A stretch of DNA of 38,844 nt, taken from positions 1-38,844 of the forward strand of contig JAHBWH010000066.1 of NCBI GenBank assembly GCA_019637115.1, given 5' to 3'. The stretch comes from Myxococcales bacterium. GTDB lineage: Bacteria; Myxococcota_A; Polyangia; Polyangiales; Houyiibacteriaceae. Below are positions 7,943 through 17,049 of this stretch, piece by piece (positions within the stretch are counted from its first letter, which is position 1; every line of letters starts with the position of its first letter). The notes beneath the pieces were generated by a model that was not told where the DNA came from, ran no database searches, and worked only from the letters and a program-made list of their open reading frames with translations. The translations under genes and the position numbers were made by a program.

Positions 7943-9181
7943 ATGGACGCCGTCACGATCATCCTCGCCACCTGCGTCGTCGCGGGGCTCTACACCGCTT
8001 GGAACATCGGGGCGAACGATGTCGCCAACGCGATGGGCACCTCGGTCGGGAGCGGGGCGCTCACGCTGCGCCACGCGATCGTGGTCGCCGTGGTCTTCGA
8101 GCTCGCGGGGGCCGTGCTCGCGGGCGGGAACGTGACGCGCACGCTCAGCGACGGGATCGTGAGCACGGCGGCGCTCGGCGACGATCCGATGCTGCTCGCG
8201 ATCGGCATGACGTGCTGCCTCATCGCGGCCTCGGTCTGGCTTCACCTCGCGACGACCGCGGGGTGGCCCGTGTCGACCACCCAGAGCGTGGTCGGCGCGG
8301 TGCTCGGTTTCGGCTTGTGGCTCGGGGGCTTCCAGGGGGTCGACTGGACGATCCTCGGCCGCATCGGCCTGAGCTGGCTCGTCTCGCCGATCCTCGGCGG
8401 CTTCTTCGCGTTCCAGCTCGTGTCGTTCATTCAGCGCCGGGTCATCAACGCCCCCGACTCGGTGCATGCGCTGCGAACGATCGGCCCGATCCTGACGTTC
8501 GTGATGGCCTTCGCGATCACCTTCGCGACGATCTACGAGGGCGCCATTCCGTCGCCGCTGACCTTCGAGGCCCCCGAGGCCGTGGTCATCGCCGCGGCCG
8601 TGGGCTGCGTCGGAGCGCTGATCGTCCGCTTCGTGCTCGTCCGGCGCAGCGCGCTGCTCGGTCCGGGCAGCGACGTCGACCGCGCGGAGCGCCTCTTCTT
8701 GGTCCTGCAGGTGCTGACCGCCTGCTACGTCGCGTTCGCGCACGGCTCGAACGACGTCGCCAACGCCGCCGGTCCGATGGCGGCCGTCTTCGCCGCGGTC
8801 CGCGACGGCGTCACGGACGACATCCACGTGCCCTTCAACGTGCTGCTCATCGGCGCGTTCGGCATCGTGCTCGGCCTCGCGACCTTCGGCTTCCGCGTGA
8901 TGGCGACGATCGGCCGGGAGATCACCGCGCTCACACCGAGCCGCGGCTTCTCCGCCGAGCTCGCGGCCGCGACGACGATCATCACGGCCAGCGTGCTCGG
9001 GATCCCGGTCAGCACCACGCACACCCTGGTCGGCGCCGTCGTGGGCGTGGGCCTCGCCCGCAGCATCGGCGCGCTCAACCTCCGCGTGCTGCGAGGCATC
9101 GCGGGCAGCTGGCTCGCCACGATCCCCTTCACGGCCGCGCTCGCCGCCGCGCTCGTCGCCCTCGCGTCGCTGCTCACCTGA
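7943..9181 (+). CDS. pit: PiT-family inorganic phosphate transporter
   Basis: 412 aa with about ten hydrophobic helices. The inverted-repeat signatures of the PiT family are both present: GANDVANAMGTSVGSGAL near residue 23 and GSNDVANAAGPMAAVF near residue 266. Each half also has its PVSTT motif (WPVSTTQSVVGAV and IPVSTTHTLVGAV). PiT proteins take up metal-phosphate with protons or sodium at low affinity. The ATG at 7943 follows CGAAGGC. Its partner is the DUF47 protein just upstream. The gene ends 21 bp before the convergent kinase gene. Confidence 0.96.
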   Translation: MDAVTIILATCVVAGLYTAWNIGANDVANAMGTSVGSGALTLRHAIVVAVVFELAGAVLAGGNVTRTLSDGIVSTAALGDDPMLLAIGMTCCLIAASVWLHLATTAGWPVSTTQSVVGAVLGFGLWLGGFQGVDWTILGRIGLSWLVSPILGGFFAFQLVSFIQRRVINAPDSVHALRTIGPILTFVMAFAITFATIYEGAIPSPLTFEAPEAVVIAAAVGCVGALIVRFVLVRRSALLGPGSDVDRAERLFLVLQVLTACYVAFAHGSNDVANAAGPMAAVFAAVRDGVTDDIHVPFNVLLIGAFGIVLGLATFGFRVMATIGREITALTPSRGFSAELAAATTIITASVLGIPVSTTHTLVGAVVGVGLARSIGALNLRVLRGIAGSWLATIPFTAALAAALVALASLLT

Positions 9182-9202
9182 TCGTCAGGGGGCGAGAGTT
9201 CG

Positions 9203-10624
9203 TCAGGGGGGCGGGAGGAGCGAGTGCCGCGCCGGGCCCGCGTGGAGCGGGAAGAGCTGCCGCAGCAGATCCGCGAGCCGCGCGCGGAGCGTGGTGTCCT
9301 TCGTGAGGTAGTGGTGGACGCCGAGCTGGGAGAGCAGCTCCACGTCCTCGGGCTGCGCGCCCGCGCTCACGCCGACGATCCGGCACGTCGCGGCCGAGCG
9401 CTCGCCGCGGAGGTGCATCGCGACCTCGACGCCGTTCATCCGCGGCATGTGGATGTCGAGCAGGAGCAGATCCGGGGCGCGCTCGCGGAAGAGCGCGAGC
9501 GCTTGTTCACCGTCCGCCGCGCGGCGCATCGTCACGAGCCCCGAGAGCGACTCCCTCGCGTAGAACTCGACGACGCGCGCGATCGCGTCGTTGTCCTCGA
9601 CGATGAGCACGTCGAGCGGTGCGAGGGAGGGCATCGGTCGCGCGGACGGTCGCTCCCGCTCCAGGCGCTGCTTCAGCTTCCGCAGCTGCCACGCGACGCC
9701 TTCGGTGCTCGGCGGGCGATCCTTGGGGTTCGGCGAGAGCATCTCGTGGATGAGCTCGACGAGCGGGGCGGGGGTGTCGGGGCGCAGCTCGGAGACGCTC
9801 GCCCGGTCGTCGCGACCGTGCGCGACGACCAGATCCTCGAGCGTCCGCGCCTCCCAGGGTCGCCGACCGGTCAGCAGCTCGAAGGCCACGACGCCGAGCG
9901 CGAAGACGTCGACGAGGTGGCCTTCCCCCGGCGCCACCGCGCTCGCGAGGGCCTCGGGGGGCATGTAGGGGGGAGACCCGGCGAAGTAGCGCGTATCCGC
10001 GACCAAGACCTCGGGGAGCACGAGGCCGAAGTCCATCAGCACGACGCGGCCGTCGGGCGCCAGCATCACGTTGGCGGGCTTGACGTCACGGTGCGCGAGC
10101 CCCGCCCGGTGCACGATCGAGAGGCCGTCCGCCAGCGCCGCGAGCAGGTCGAGCACCTCGTCGACGCGGAACGGCCTGCCCTCCGCGCGACGGCCCTTGG
10201 CCTGCGCGGCCAGGCTCACGCCGAAGACGCGCTCCATCACGATGTACTCGAGCCCGCGGTGCTCCGCGAACCGGTGCACGATGCAGAGGCTCGGGTGCCG
10301 GAAGCGGGCGAGCGCCTTCGCCTCCTTGCGGAGCGAGCCGAAGTCGGCGTGAGGTCGCGCGACCTTCAGGGCGACCCGGCGCTCGAGCACATGGTCGACG
10401 GCCTCGAAGACTTGCGCCATCCCCCCGCGCCCGAGCAGCGCCGTGACCTCGAAGTCGCCGCCGACCAGCTCACCGAGGGCGAGCATGGGCGGGTCGGCCG
10501 CATCCTCCGCCGACACCCGACGTTCAGCCGACAGCGCTTCAGCCGACAGCTCTTCAGCCGACGCTGGGGCCTCACGCTCGGCCCCCCGTTCGGGGCGTTC
10601 GGGCCGCGTTCGCCGCTCCGTCAT
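9203..10624 (-). CDS. Ser/Thr protein kinase with C-terminal response-regulator receiver domain
   Basis: 473 aa, soluble. An N-terminal low-complexity tail (residues 20-42) has SAE repeats. The kinase domain covers about 56-325: Gly loop LLGRGGMAQVF (64-73), Lys87, HRDVKPAN (178-185) and DFG (198-200), followed by a substrate-binding PP-x-MPPEA segment, so it should be active. A receiver domain covers about 337-455: acidic pair ED at 343-344, phospho-acceptor Asp390 in LLLLDIHMPRMNG, Ser420 and Lys442, so it should be phosphorylatable. This is the kinase-receiver order, with no histidine kinase in the window. The ATG at 10624 lacks a clear ribosome-binding site and Met47 is an alternative start. 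It is convergent with pit and divergent from trxA. It probably merges two-component input with Ser/Thr signalling. Confidence 0.92.
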   Translation of the reverse strand: MTERRTRPERPERGAEREAPASAEELSAEALSAERRVSAEDAADPPMLALGELVGGDFEVTALLGRGGMAQVFEAVDHVLERRVALKVARPHADFGSLRKEAKALARFRHPSLCIVHRFAEHRGLEYIVMERVFGVSLAAQAKGRRAEGRPFRVDEVLDLLAALADGLSIVHRAGLAHRDVKPANVMLAPDGRVVLMDFGLVLPEVLVADTRYFAGSPPYMPPEALASAVAPGEGHLVDVFALGVVAFELLTGRRPWEARTLEDLVVAHGRDDRASVSELRPDTPAPLVELIHEMLSPNPKDRPPSTEGVAWQLRKLKQRLERERPSARPMPSLAPLDVLIVEDNDAIARVVEFYARESLSGLVTMRRAADGEQALALFRERAPDLLLLDIHMPRMNGVEVAMHLRGERSAATCRIVGVSAGAQPEDVELLSQLGVHHYLTKDTTLRARLADLLRQLFPLHAGPARHSLLPPP

Positions 10625-10692
10625 GACCGGTCGAGGCTACCACCGCCCGGCCTTCCCCCACACGCAATCCGTGTACGATCCGTTCACAAGCA

Positions 10693-10721
10693 TTGACAAC
10701 TCGAGTAGCCACCCCAACCAT
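10693..10721 (+). promoter_or_regulatory. Candidate promoter for the small ORF at 10728 (leaderless)
   Basis: A perfect TTGACA (10693-10698), 17-bp spacer, then AACCAT (10716-10721), a poor -10 box. Transcription would begin near 10728, exactly at a GTG codon, so a leaderless message is possible. Confidence 0.3.
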
Positions 10722-10727
10722 GATGAG

Positions 10728-10889
10728 GTGAGCGACGCACCTCGACCCCCTCGGACGAAGAGTTTGGCGGACCGAGTTCGCGAGGCCTTCGAGGGGCTCG
10801 CCGAGGCGCTGGACGAGCTGCTCTCCCCGCCGCCCGAGCTCATCCCCGTGCGCCCACGCCCGTCGCGCCCCCGCCCGCGCCGTCGCTGA
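10728..10889 (+). CDS. Possible small basic protein, 53 aa (hypothetical)
   Basis: Translation from the GTG at 10728 gives a short N-terminal tail, one amphipathic helix (SLADRVREAFEGLAEALDEL) and a Pro/Arg-rich end (PRPSRPRPRRR). There is no conventional ribosome-binding site, but a TTGACA-type promoter is positioned to start transcription at the GTG. The regular hydrophobic spacing of the helix and the high G/C at third positions argue for coding. I do not recognise the family. It could be a fortuitous frame. Confidence 0.35.
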   Translation: MSDAPRPPRTKSLADRVREAFEGLAEALDELLSPPPELIPVRPRPSRPRPRRR

Positions 10890-10952
10890 CGCGGAGCACG
10901 GTGGCCACGCGCGAACGACGCGGCGAACGACGTGTGCACATGGCCCCGACGC

Positions 10953-10988
10953 CCCGGTTGACGCGGTGGCCCGGTTGACACGGCGGCC
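10953..10988. repeat. Imperfect 18-bp tandem duplication in the trxA promoter region
   Basis: CCGGTTGACGCGGTGGCC (10953-10970) is followed directly by CCGGTTGACACGGCGGCC (10971-10988). The two copies differ at two positions; the change of TTGACG to TTGACA makes the second copy a consensus -35 element. Either a duplicated promoter or a repeated operator. Confidence 0.75.
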
Positions 10989-11003
10989 AGGGTTTCCATA
11001 ACT
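10975..11003 (+). promoter_or_regulatory. Sigma70-type promoter of trxA
   Basis: TTGACA (10975-10980), 17-bp spacer, ATAACT (10998-11003). The predicted start near 11010 gives a leader of about 78 nt. It is the best promoter match seen in the window. Confidence 0.65.
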
Positions 11004-11087
11004 ACGCCTCCCGGCGAGGCCGGGAGCGCAGTAACGGAGGCGTCGCCGCGGCGTCTCCCCCCTAGACCCCGCGTCCGAGGAGTAACG

Positions 11088-11414
11088 ATGGCTGGCAATC
11101 TCGAGCAGGTGAACGATCTCAACTTCGAAGAGGCCGTGCTGAAGTCGGACGTCCCGGTGCTGGTCGACTTCTCGGCGACGTGGTGCGGGCCCTGCAAGCA
11201 GATCGAGCCGTTCGTGAAGCAGCTCGCGGAGGAGTACGCAGGCAAGATCAAGGTCACGAAGGTCGACATCGACGAGAGCCCCGGCACCGCGGCCCGCTTC
11301 GGGATCCGCGGCGTCCCGACGCTCAAGATGTTCAAGGGCGGCCAGGTCGTCGCCGAGCAGGTGGGCGCCGCCCCCAAGGCGAAGCTCGCCGAGCTCATCC
11401 ACCGCGCGCTCTGA
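11088..11414 (+). CDS. trxA: Thioredoxin
   Basis: 108 aa, the standard size. The active site ATWCGPCKQ sits near residues 30-38, with the buried Asp in VLVDF before it and the cis-Pro loop GIRGVPTL near residue 75, followed by KMFKGGQVV. Thioredoxin reduces protein disulfides in the cytoplasm using electrons from thioredoxin reductase. The ATG at 11088 follows GAGGAGTAACG, a good ribosome-binding site. It is a single-gene unit with its own promoter upstream and a terminator at 11565-11592. Confidence 0.97.
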   Translation: MAGNLEQVNDLNFEEAVLKSDVPVLVDFSATWCGPCKQIEPFVKQLAEEYAGKIKVTKVDIDESPGTAARFGIRGVPTLKMFKGGQVVAEQVGAAPKAKLAELIHRAL

Positions 11415-11426
11415 AGACGCTCCGCC

Positions 11427-11445
11427 CCGAGTCCGAGTCCGAGTC
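11427..11445. repeat. Short CCGAGT hexamer run downstream of trxA
   Basis: Three consecutive CCGAGT units plus a partial one, the smallest member of the CCGAGN array family, located 12 bp after the trxA stop. Confidence 0.75.
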
Positions 11446-11490
11446 GTCGCGCAGCCCGATCGGACGGCGCGCCGCGAACGGAAGCGCGTG

Positions 11491-11530
11491 ACGCGGACGA
11501 CAGCCGCTCGACGCGGACGACAGCCGCTCG
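11491..11530. repeat. Perfect 20-bp tandem duplication
   Basis: ACGCGGACGACAGCCGCTCG at 11491-11510 is repeated exactly at 11511-11530, between the trxA stop and its terminator. Confidence 0.9.
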
Positions 11531-11564
11531 AGGGAGCCGAGCCGCGCTCCTTCGAAGACCTACG

Positions 11565-11592
11565 AAGCTCCGCCAACGGTCGTTGGCGGGGC
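11565..11592. terminator. Bidirectional terminator between trxA and the pseudokinase gene
   Basis: AGCTCCGCCAAC pairs with GTTGGCGGGGCT (12 bp, one G-T wobble) around GGTC, followed on the plus strand by the T-rich TTCGTCGTTTCTC. It sits 14 bp from the end of the convergent gene, so it can end transcription from both sides. Confidence 0.8.
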
Positions 11593-11606
11593 TTTCGTCG
11601 TTTCTC

Positions 11607-13742
<2,136 letters not shown>

Positions 13743-13752
13743 GAGCCCCTCA

Positions 13753-14202
13753 TCATACGCCGGTGCTGCCGAACCCGCCTCCCCCGCGCGTGCTCGCGTC
13801 GAGCGAGCTCGCCTCGCGGAGGGTGGGGACGACGTAGGCGGCGAGCACGAGCTGCGCGATGCGCATCCCCGGCTCGACGAGGAAGGGCTCGTCGCCGTGG
13901 TTGATGAGCAGGACCTTCACCTCGCCGCGGTAGTCCGCGTCGAGGGTGCCTGGCGCGTTGAGCACGGTGACGCCGTGCTTGAAGGCGAGACCCGAGCGTG
14001 GACGGACCTGCCCTTCGTGACCTGGCGGGATCGCGAGGGCGAGCCCAGTGGGGATCGCCGCCCAGCGGCCCGGCCGCAGCTCGATCGGCGCGTCGAGGCA
14101 CGCGGCGAGGTCCATGCCCGCCGCGCCCTCGGTGGCGAAGCGTGGGAGGACCGCGTCGGGGCGGAGCTTCTGTACGTTGAGGACGGTCGTTCGCTCGCTC
14201 AT
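13753..14202 (-). CDS. dut: Deoxyuridine 5'-triphosphate nucleotidohydrolase (dUTPase)
   Basis: 149 aa, normal for the trimeric dUTPase that hydrolyses dUTP to dUMP and pyrophosphate, keeping uracil out of DNA and feeding dTMP synthesis. All five family motifs are present in order: AAGMDLAA (27-34), RPRSGLA (67-73), [13 protein letters not shown] (82-94, catalytic Asp88), RIAQLVL (114-120) and the glycine-rich [10 protein letters not shown] (139-148). ATG at 14202 with GAGG about 12 bp upstream. It lies 111 bp after pnp, separated by two strong hairpins, and 10 bp before the pseudokinase gene. Confidence 0.97.
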   Translation of the reverse strand: MSERTTVLNVQKLRPDAVLPRFATEGAAGMDLAACLDAPIELRPGRWAAIPTGLALAIPPGHEGQVRPRSGLAFKHGVTVLNAPGTLDADYRGEVKVLLINHGDEPFLVEPGMRIAQLVLAAYVVPTLREASSLDASTRGGGGFGSTGV

Positions 14203-14225
14203 TCGTCACGCCTCGTGAATTGCGG

Positions 14226-14270
14226 GAGGGCCGCGTCGCGGAGCAATTGTGCTCGGCGCGACGGGCCCTC
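14226..14270 (-). promoter_or_regulatory. Long imperfect hairpin in the pnp-dut intercistronic region (dut leader)
   Basis: Three stacked stems fold onto each other: GAGGGCC/GGCCCTC, GTCGCG/CGCGAC and GAGCA/TGCTC with an ATTG loop, 18 bp in all with two small interior bulges. It ends 24 bp before the dut start. Candidate RNA-processing site or attenuator; there is no U-tract. Confidence 0.55.
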
Positions 14271-14286
14271 TCGTCTCGACGTCACG

Positions 14287-14309
14287 TCGGGGACGCATCG
14301 CGTCCCCGA
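14287..14309 (-). terminator. Hairpin directly after pnp
   Basis: TCGGGGACGC pairs with GCGTCCCCGA (10 bp, loop ATC), 4 bp past the pnp stop. No U-run follows, so it may be a weak terminator or protect the pnp 3' end. Confidence 0.5.
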
Positions 14310-14313
14310 GCGC

Positions 14314-16746
14314 TCAGTCCTCACCCTCGGAGCTCGAGGCCTCGGTGCGCGGGGCGCCTTCGCCCTCGCCACCCTCGCCGCCCTCGCGGCGGCGGCGACG
14401 CCGACGGCGACGCTCGCTCTCACCGCCTTCGCCGCCCTCGCCCTCGCCGCCCTCGCGCGGACGGTCGCCCTCGCGGGCCTCGCGCGGACGATCGCCCTCG
14501 CGGGCCTCGCGCGGCGGACGATCGTCGCGGTCGCGACCACGGCCACCGCGTCCACGATCCCGATCACGGTCGCCACGACCGCGGCCACGATCTCGATCGC
14601 GATCCCCGCCACGCTCCCGATCACCGAAGTCGCGACGGGGGCGCTCCTCGCGCTCCTCGTAACCCTCCGGCTTCTCGAGGAGCGCCTTGCGCGACACCTT
14701 GAGGCGTCCGTCGCGGTCGATGTTGGAGACCACGACCTCGACCTCGTCGCCGATCTTGAGGTGGTCCTCCACCTTGTCGACGAACTCCCACGCGAGGTCC
14801 GTGACGTGGAGCAGGCCTTCCTTCCCGGGGGCGATCTCCACGAAGGCGCCGTAGCGCTCGACGCGGCGAACCGTGCCCATGTACTTCTGACCCACCTCGG
14901 GATCCGTCGTCAGGCTCTCGATGATCGCGATCGCCTTCTGCACGGCCTCGGGATCGCTGCTCGCGATGCTGACGGTGCCGTCGTCCGAGACGTCGATCTT
15001 CGCGCCGGTCTGCTCGACGATCGCCTTGATCATCTTGCCACCGGGCCCGATGATCACGCGGATCTGGTCGGGCTTGACCTTGATGGCCGTGATCTTCGGC
15101 GCGTACCTCGACAGCTCCGACCGCGGCGTCGCGAGGACCTCGTTCATCTTCGAGAGGATGTGCAGCCGACCGCGGCGCGCTTGGTCGAGCGCCTCCATCA
15201 TCAGCTCGCTCGTGAGGCCGTCGATCTTGATGTCCATCTGGATCGCGGTGATGCCCTTCTCGGTGCCGCAGACCTTGAAGTCCATGTCGCCGAGGTGGTC
15301 CTCGTCACCGAGGATGTCGGTGAGGATGGCGTATTTCTCGCCCTCCTTGATGAGGCCCATCGCGACGCCCGCGCAGGCCGCCTTGAGGGGGACGCCCGCG
15401 TCCATCATCGCGAGGCTGCCGCCGCAGACGGTCGCCATCGACGACGAGCCGTTCGACTCGGTGATCTCCGAGACGATGCGGATCGTGTAGGGGAACTCTT
15501 CCTTGGAGGGGACGAGGCCCTTGAGCGCGCGCTCGGCGAGGTTGCCGTGGCCGATCTCGCGGCGGCCGGGGCCGCGGAGGAACTTCACCTCGCCCACCGA
15601 GTAGGGGGGGAAGTTGTAGTGGAGGAGGAAGTTGCGCCACTCGGAGTCGTGGAGGCTCTCGATCTTCTGCTCGTCGGCGCTCGTGCCGAGCGTCGCGGTC
15701 ACGATGCTCTGCGTCTCGCCGCGGGTGAAGAGCGCCGAGCCGTGCGTGCGAGGCAGGAAGCCCGGCTCGATCGCGATCGGGCGGACGGTCTCGTAGTCGC
15801 GGCCGTCGACGCGGCGCTTCTCCTCGAGCACCTGCGCGCGCATCGTGTCGTACTTGAGGTCCTCGTACGACTTGCCGACGTCGCCCGCGCTCTCGGGGAA
15901 CTCCGCCGCGAGGGCCTCGGCGACCTGCTTCTTGACCTCCTTGAGCTTGCCGTAGCGGTCGTGCTTCTCGCGGATACTGCAGGCCTCCTTGACGCCGGCG
16001 AGCCCGAGCTCCTTCACCCGCTGGTCGATGCGCTCGTCGCGCTTCGGCGGCGTGAAGGACCACTTCGGCGTGCCGACCGCCTTGGCCATCTCGACCTGCA
16101 GGTCGAGGATGCCCTGCATCGACTCGTGCGCGTGCACGAGCGCCTTGACGAGGTCGACCTCGCTGACCTCCTTGGCCTCGCCCTCGACCATCACGATCGC
16201 GTCCTTCGAGGCCGCGACGGTGATGTCCAGGTCCGAGAGCTCGAGGACCTTCGGGCTCGGGTTGACGACGAGCTTGCCGTCCACGCGACCCACCGTGACG
16301 CCCGCGATCGGGCCCGCCCACGGGATCGGGCTGAGCATCAGCGCCGCCGACGCGCCGCACATGGCGAGCGCGTTCGTCGGGTGCTCGGGGTCGGCCGAGA
16401 GCACCGTCGCGATGATCTGGATCTCGCCGCGCCAGCCGTCCGGGAAGAGCGGGCGGCACGGGCGGTCGATCATGCGGCTGGTGAGCGTCTCGGCGTCGCG
16501 GAGGCGCCCCTCGCGCTTGAAGAAGCCGCCCGGGATCTTGCCCGAGGCGTACGTCTTCTCGACGTAGTCGACGCTGAGCGGGAGGAAGTCCATGCCGGGG
16601 CGGCCCTCTTTGGTGCCGACGACGGTGACGAGGACGATGGACTCGCCCGCGCTCACGAGCACGGAGCCATGAGCTTGCTTGGCGACGCGGCCGGTCTCGA
16701 GGGTGACCTCGGTATCCCCGACCTTCACGGATTCACGAATGATCAT
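14314..16746 (-). CDS. pnp: Polyribonucleotide nucleotidyltransferase (PNPase) with RG/DR-rich tail
   Basis: 810 aa, about 100 longer than usual. Two RNase PH domains (about 12-230 and 325-555; second-core signatures SNGSSSMATVCGGSLA and LTDILGDEDHLGDMDFKV) are followed by a KH domain (IRVIIGPGGKMIKAI) and an S1 domain (MGTVRRVERYGAFVEI then GKEGLLHVTDLAW). PNPase degrades RNA phosphorolytically from the 3' end. The extra C-terminus (from about 705) is disordered and almost entirely Arg, Gly, Asp and Glu, with DRDRGRG-type repeats, GDRPREARE repeats and a run of eight or nine Arg. ATG at 16746 with GGGGGAG upstream; longer open frames into hemL/murI are antisense artefacts. No rpsO lies upstream, unlike many bacteria. 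A 13-bp hairpin in its leader may mediate autoregulation. Confidence 0.96.
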   Translation of the reverse strand: MIIRESVKVGDTEVTLETGRVAKQAHGSVLVSAGESIVLVTVVGTKEGRPGMDFLPLSVDYVEKTYASGKIPGGFFKREGRLRDAETLTSRMIDRPCRPLFPDGWRGEIQIIATVLSADPEHPTNALAMCGASAALMLSPIPWAGPIAGVTVGRVDGKLVVNPSPKVLELSDLDITVAASKDAIVMVEGEAKEVSEVDLVKALVHAHESMQGILDLQVEMAKAVGTPKWSFTPPKRDERIDQRVKELGLAGVKEACSIREKHDRYGKLKEVKKQVAEALAAEFPESAGDVGKSYEDLKYDTMRAQVLEEKRRVDGRDYETVRPIAIEPGFLPRTHGSALFTRGETQSIVTATLGTSADEQKIESLHDSEWRNFLLHYNFPPYSVGEVKFLRGPGRREIGHGNLAERALKGLVPSKEEFPYTIRIVSEITESNGSSSMATVCGGSLAMMDAGVPLKAACAGVAMGLIKEGEKYAILTDILGDEDHLGDMDFKVCGTEKGITAIQMDIKIDGLTSELMMEALDQARRGRLHILSKMNEVLATPRSELSRYAPKITAIKVKPDQIRVIIGPGGKMIKAIVEQTGAKIDVSDDGTVSIASSDPEAVQKAIAIIESLTTDPEVGQKYMGTVRRVERYGAFVEIAPGKEGLLHVTDLAWEFVDKVEDHLKIGDEVEVVVSNIDRDGRLKVSRKALLEKPEGYEEREERPRRDFGDRERGGDRDRDRGRGRGDRDRDRGRGGRGRDRDDRPPREAREGDRPREAREGDRPREGGEGEGGEGGESERRRRRRRRREGGEGGEGEGAPRTEASSSEGED

Positions 16747-16859
16747 ACTGTTCTCCCCCAGCCCACTCGCATCGGGGCCAGGCGCTTCTGGGTTTCTGGG
16801 AGCGACGTGATGCCGCTCGGCTGACGCCCTCGGGGGAGAAGCTGGGGCTCGGTCCTCGA

Positions 16860-16890
16860 TTCGAGCGCTCGATTGGCTCGAGCGCTCGAA
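16860..16890 (-). promoter_or_regulatory. 13-bp perfect hairpin in the pnp leader
   Basis: TTCGAGCGCTCGA and its exact complement TCGAGCGCTCGAA flank TTGGC. Each arm is itself palindromic (TCGAGCGCTCGA). It lies 114-144 bp before the pnp start. In E. coli a leader stem-loop cut by RNase III lets PNPase repress itself; this could be an equivalent, by analogy only. Confidence 0.5.
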
Positions 16891-16992
16891 GCGAAGAACG
16901 AACGGCCCGCCTCCCGGACCTTCAGGCGGTCGCATGCTGGCGCATCCAGGCCCGAAACGCAAAAGCTCTCGCGGCTCACGTCCTTCGGGTCC

Positions 16993-17010
16993 GAGCCTGG
17001 AGACAGGCTC
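16993..17010 (+). promoter_or_regulatory. GNRA-type hairpin in the hemL leader
   Basis: GAGCCTG pairs with CAGGCTC around a GAGA tetraloop, 40 bp upstream of the hemL start. A 7-bp stem with a stable loop, regulatory or incidental. Confidence 0.35.
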
Positions 17011-17049
17011 ACGCGCTGGTGAACGCGGCGGCCGGGAGGTGATTTCGAG

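Larger units (their letters stand above)
10625..11087. other. Intergenic region between the kinase gene and trxA
   Basis: 463 bp holding a possible 53-codon ORF (10728-10889), an imperfect 18-bp direct repeat at 10953-10988 whose second copy supplies the trxA -35 box, and a structured trxA leader. The leader hairpin CTCCCGGC-GAG-GCCGGGAG occupies 11008-11026, just after the predicted start of transcription. Confidence 0.6.
16747..17049. other. Divergent pnp / hemL control region
   Basis: 303 bp with two notable hairpins (16860-16890 in the pnp leader, 16993-17010 in the hemL leader) and the hemL ribosome-binding site. I could not assign -35/-10 boxes with confidence. Confidence 0.6.

Noticed and set aside
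16743-17012. A possible 89-aa gene upstream of pnp in the position usually held by rpsO
   Set aside because: The translation has no resemblance to S15 and covers the pnp leader hairpin; it is more likely untranslated leader.
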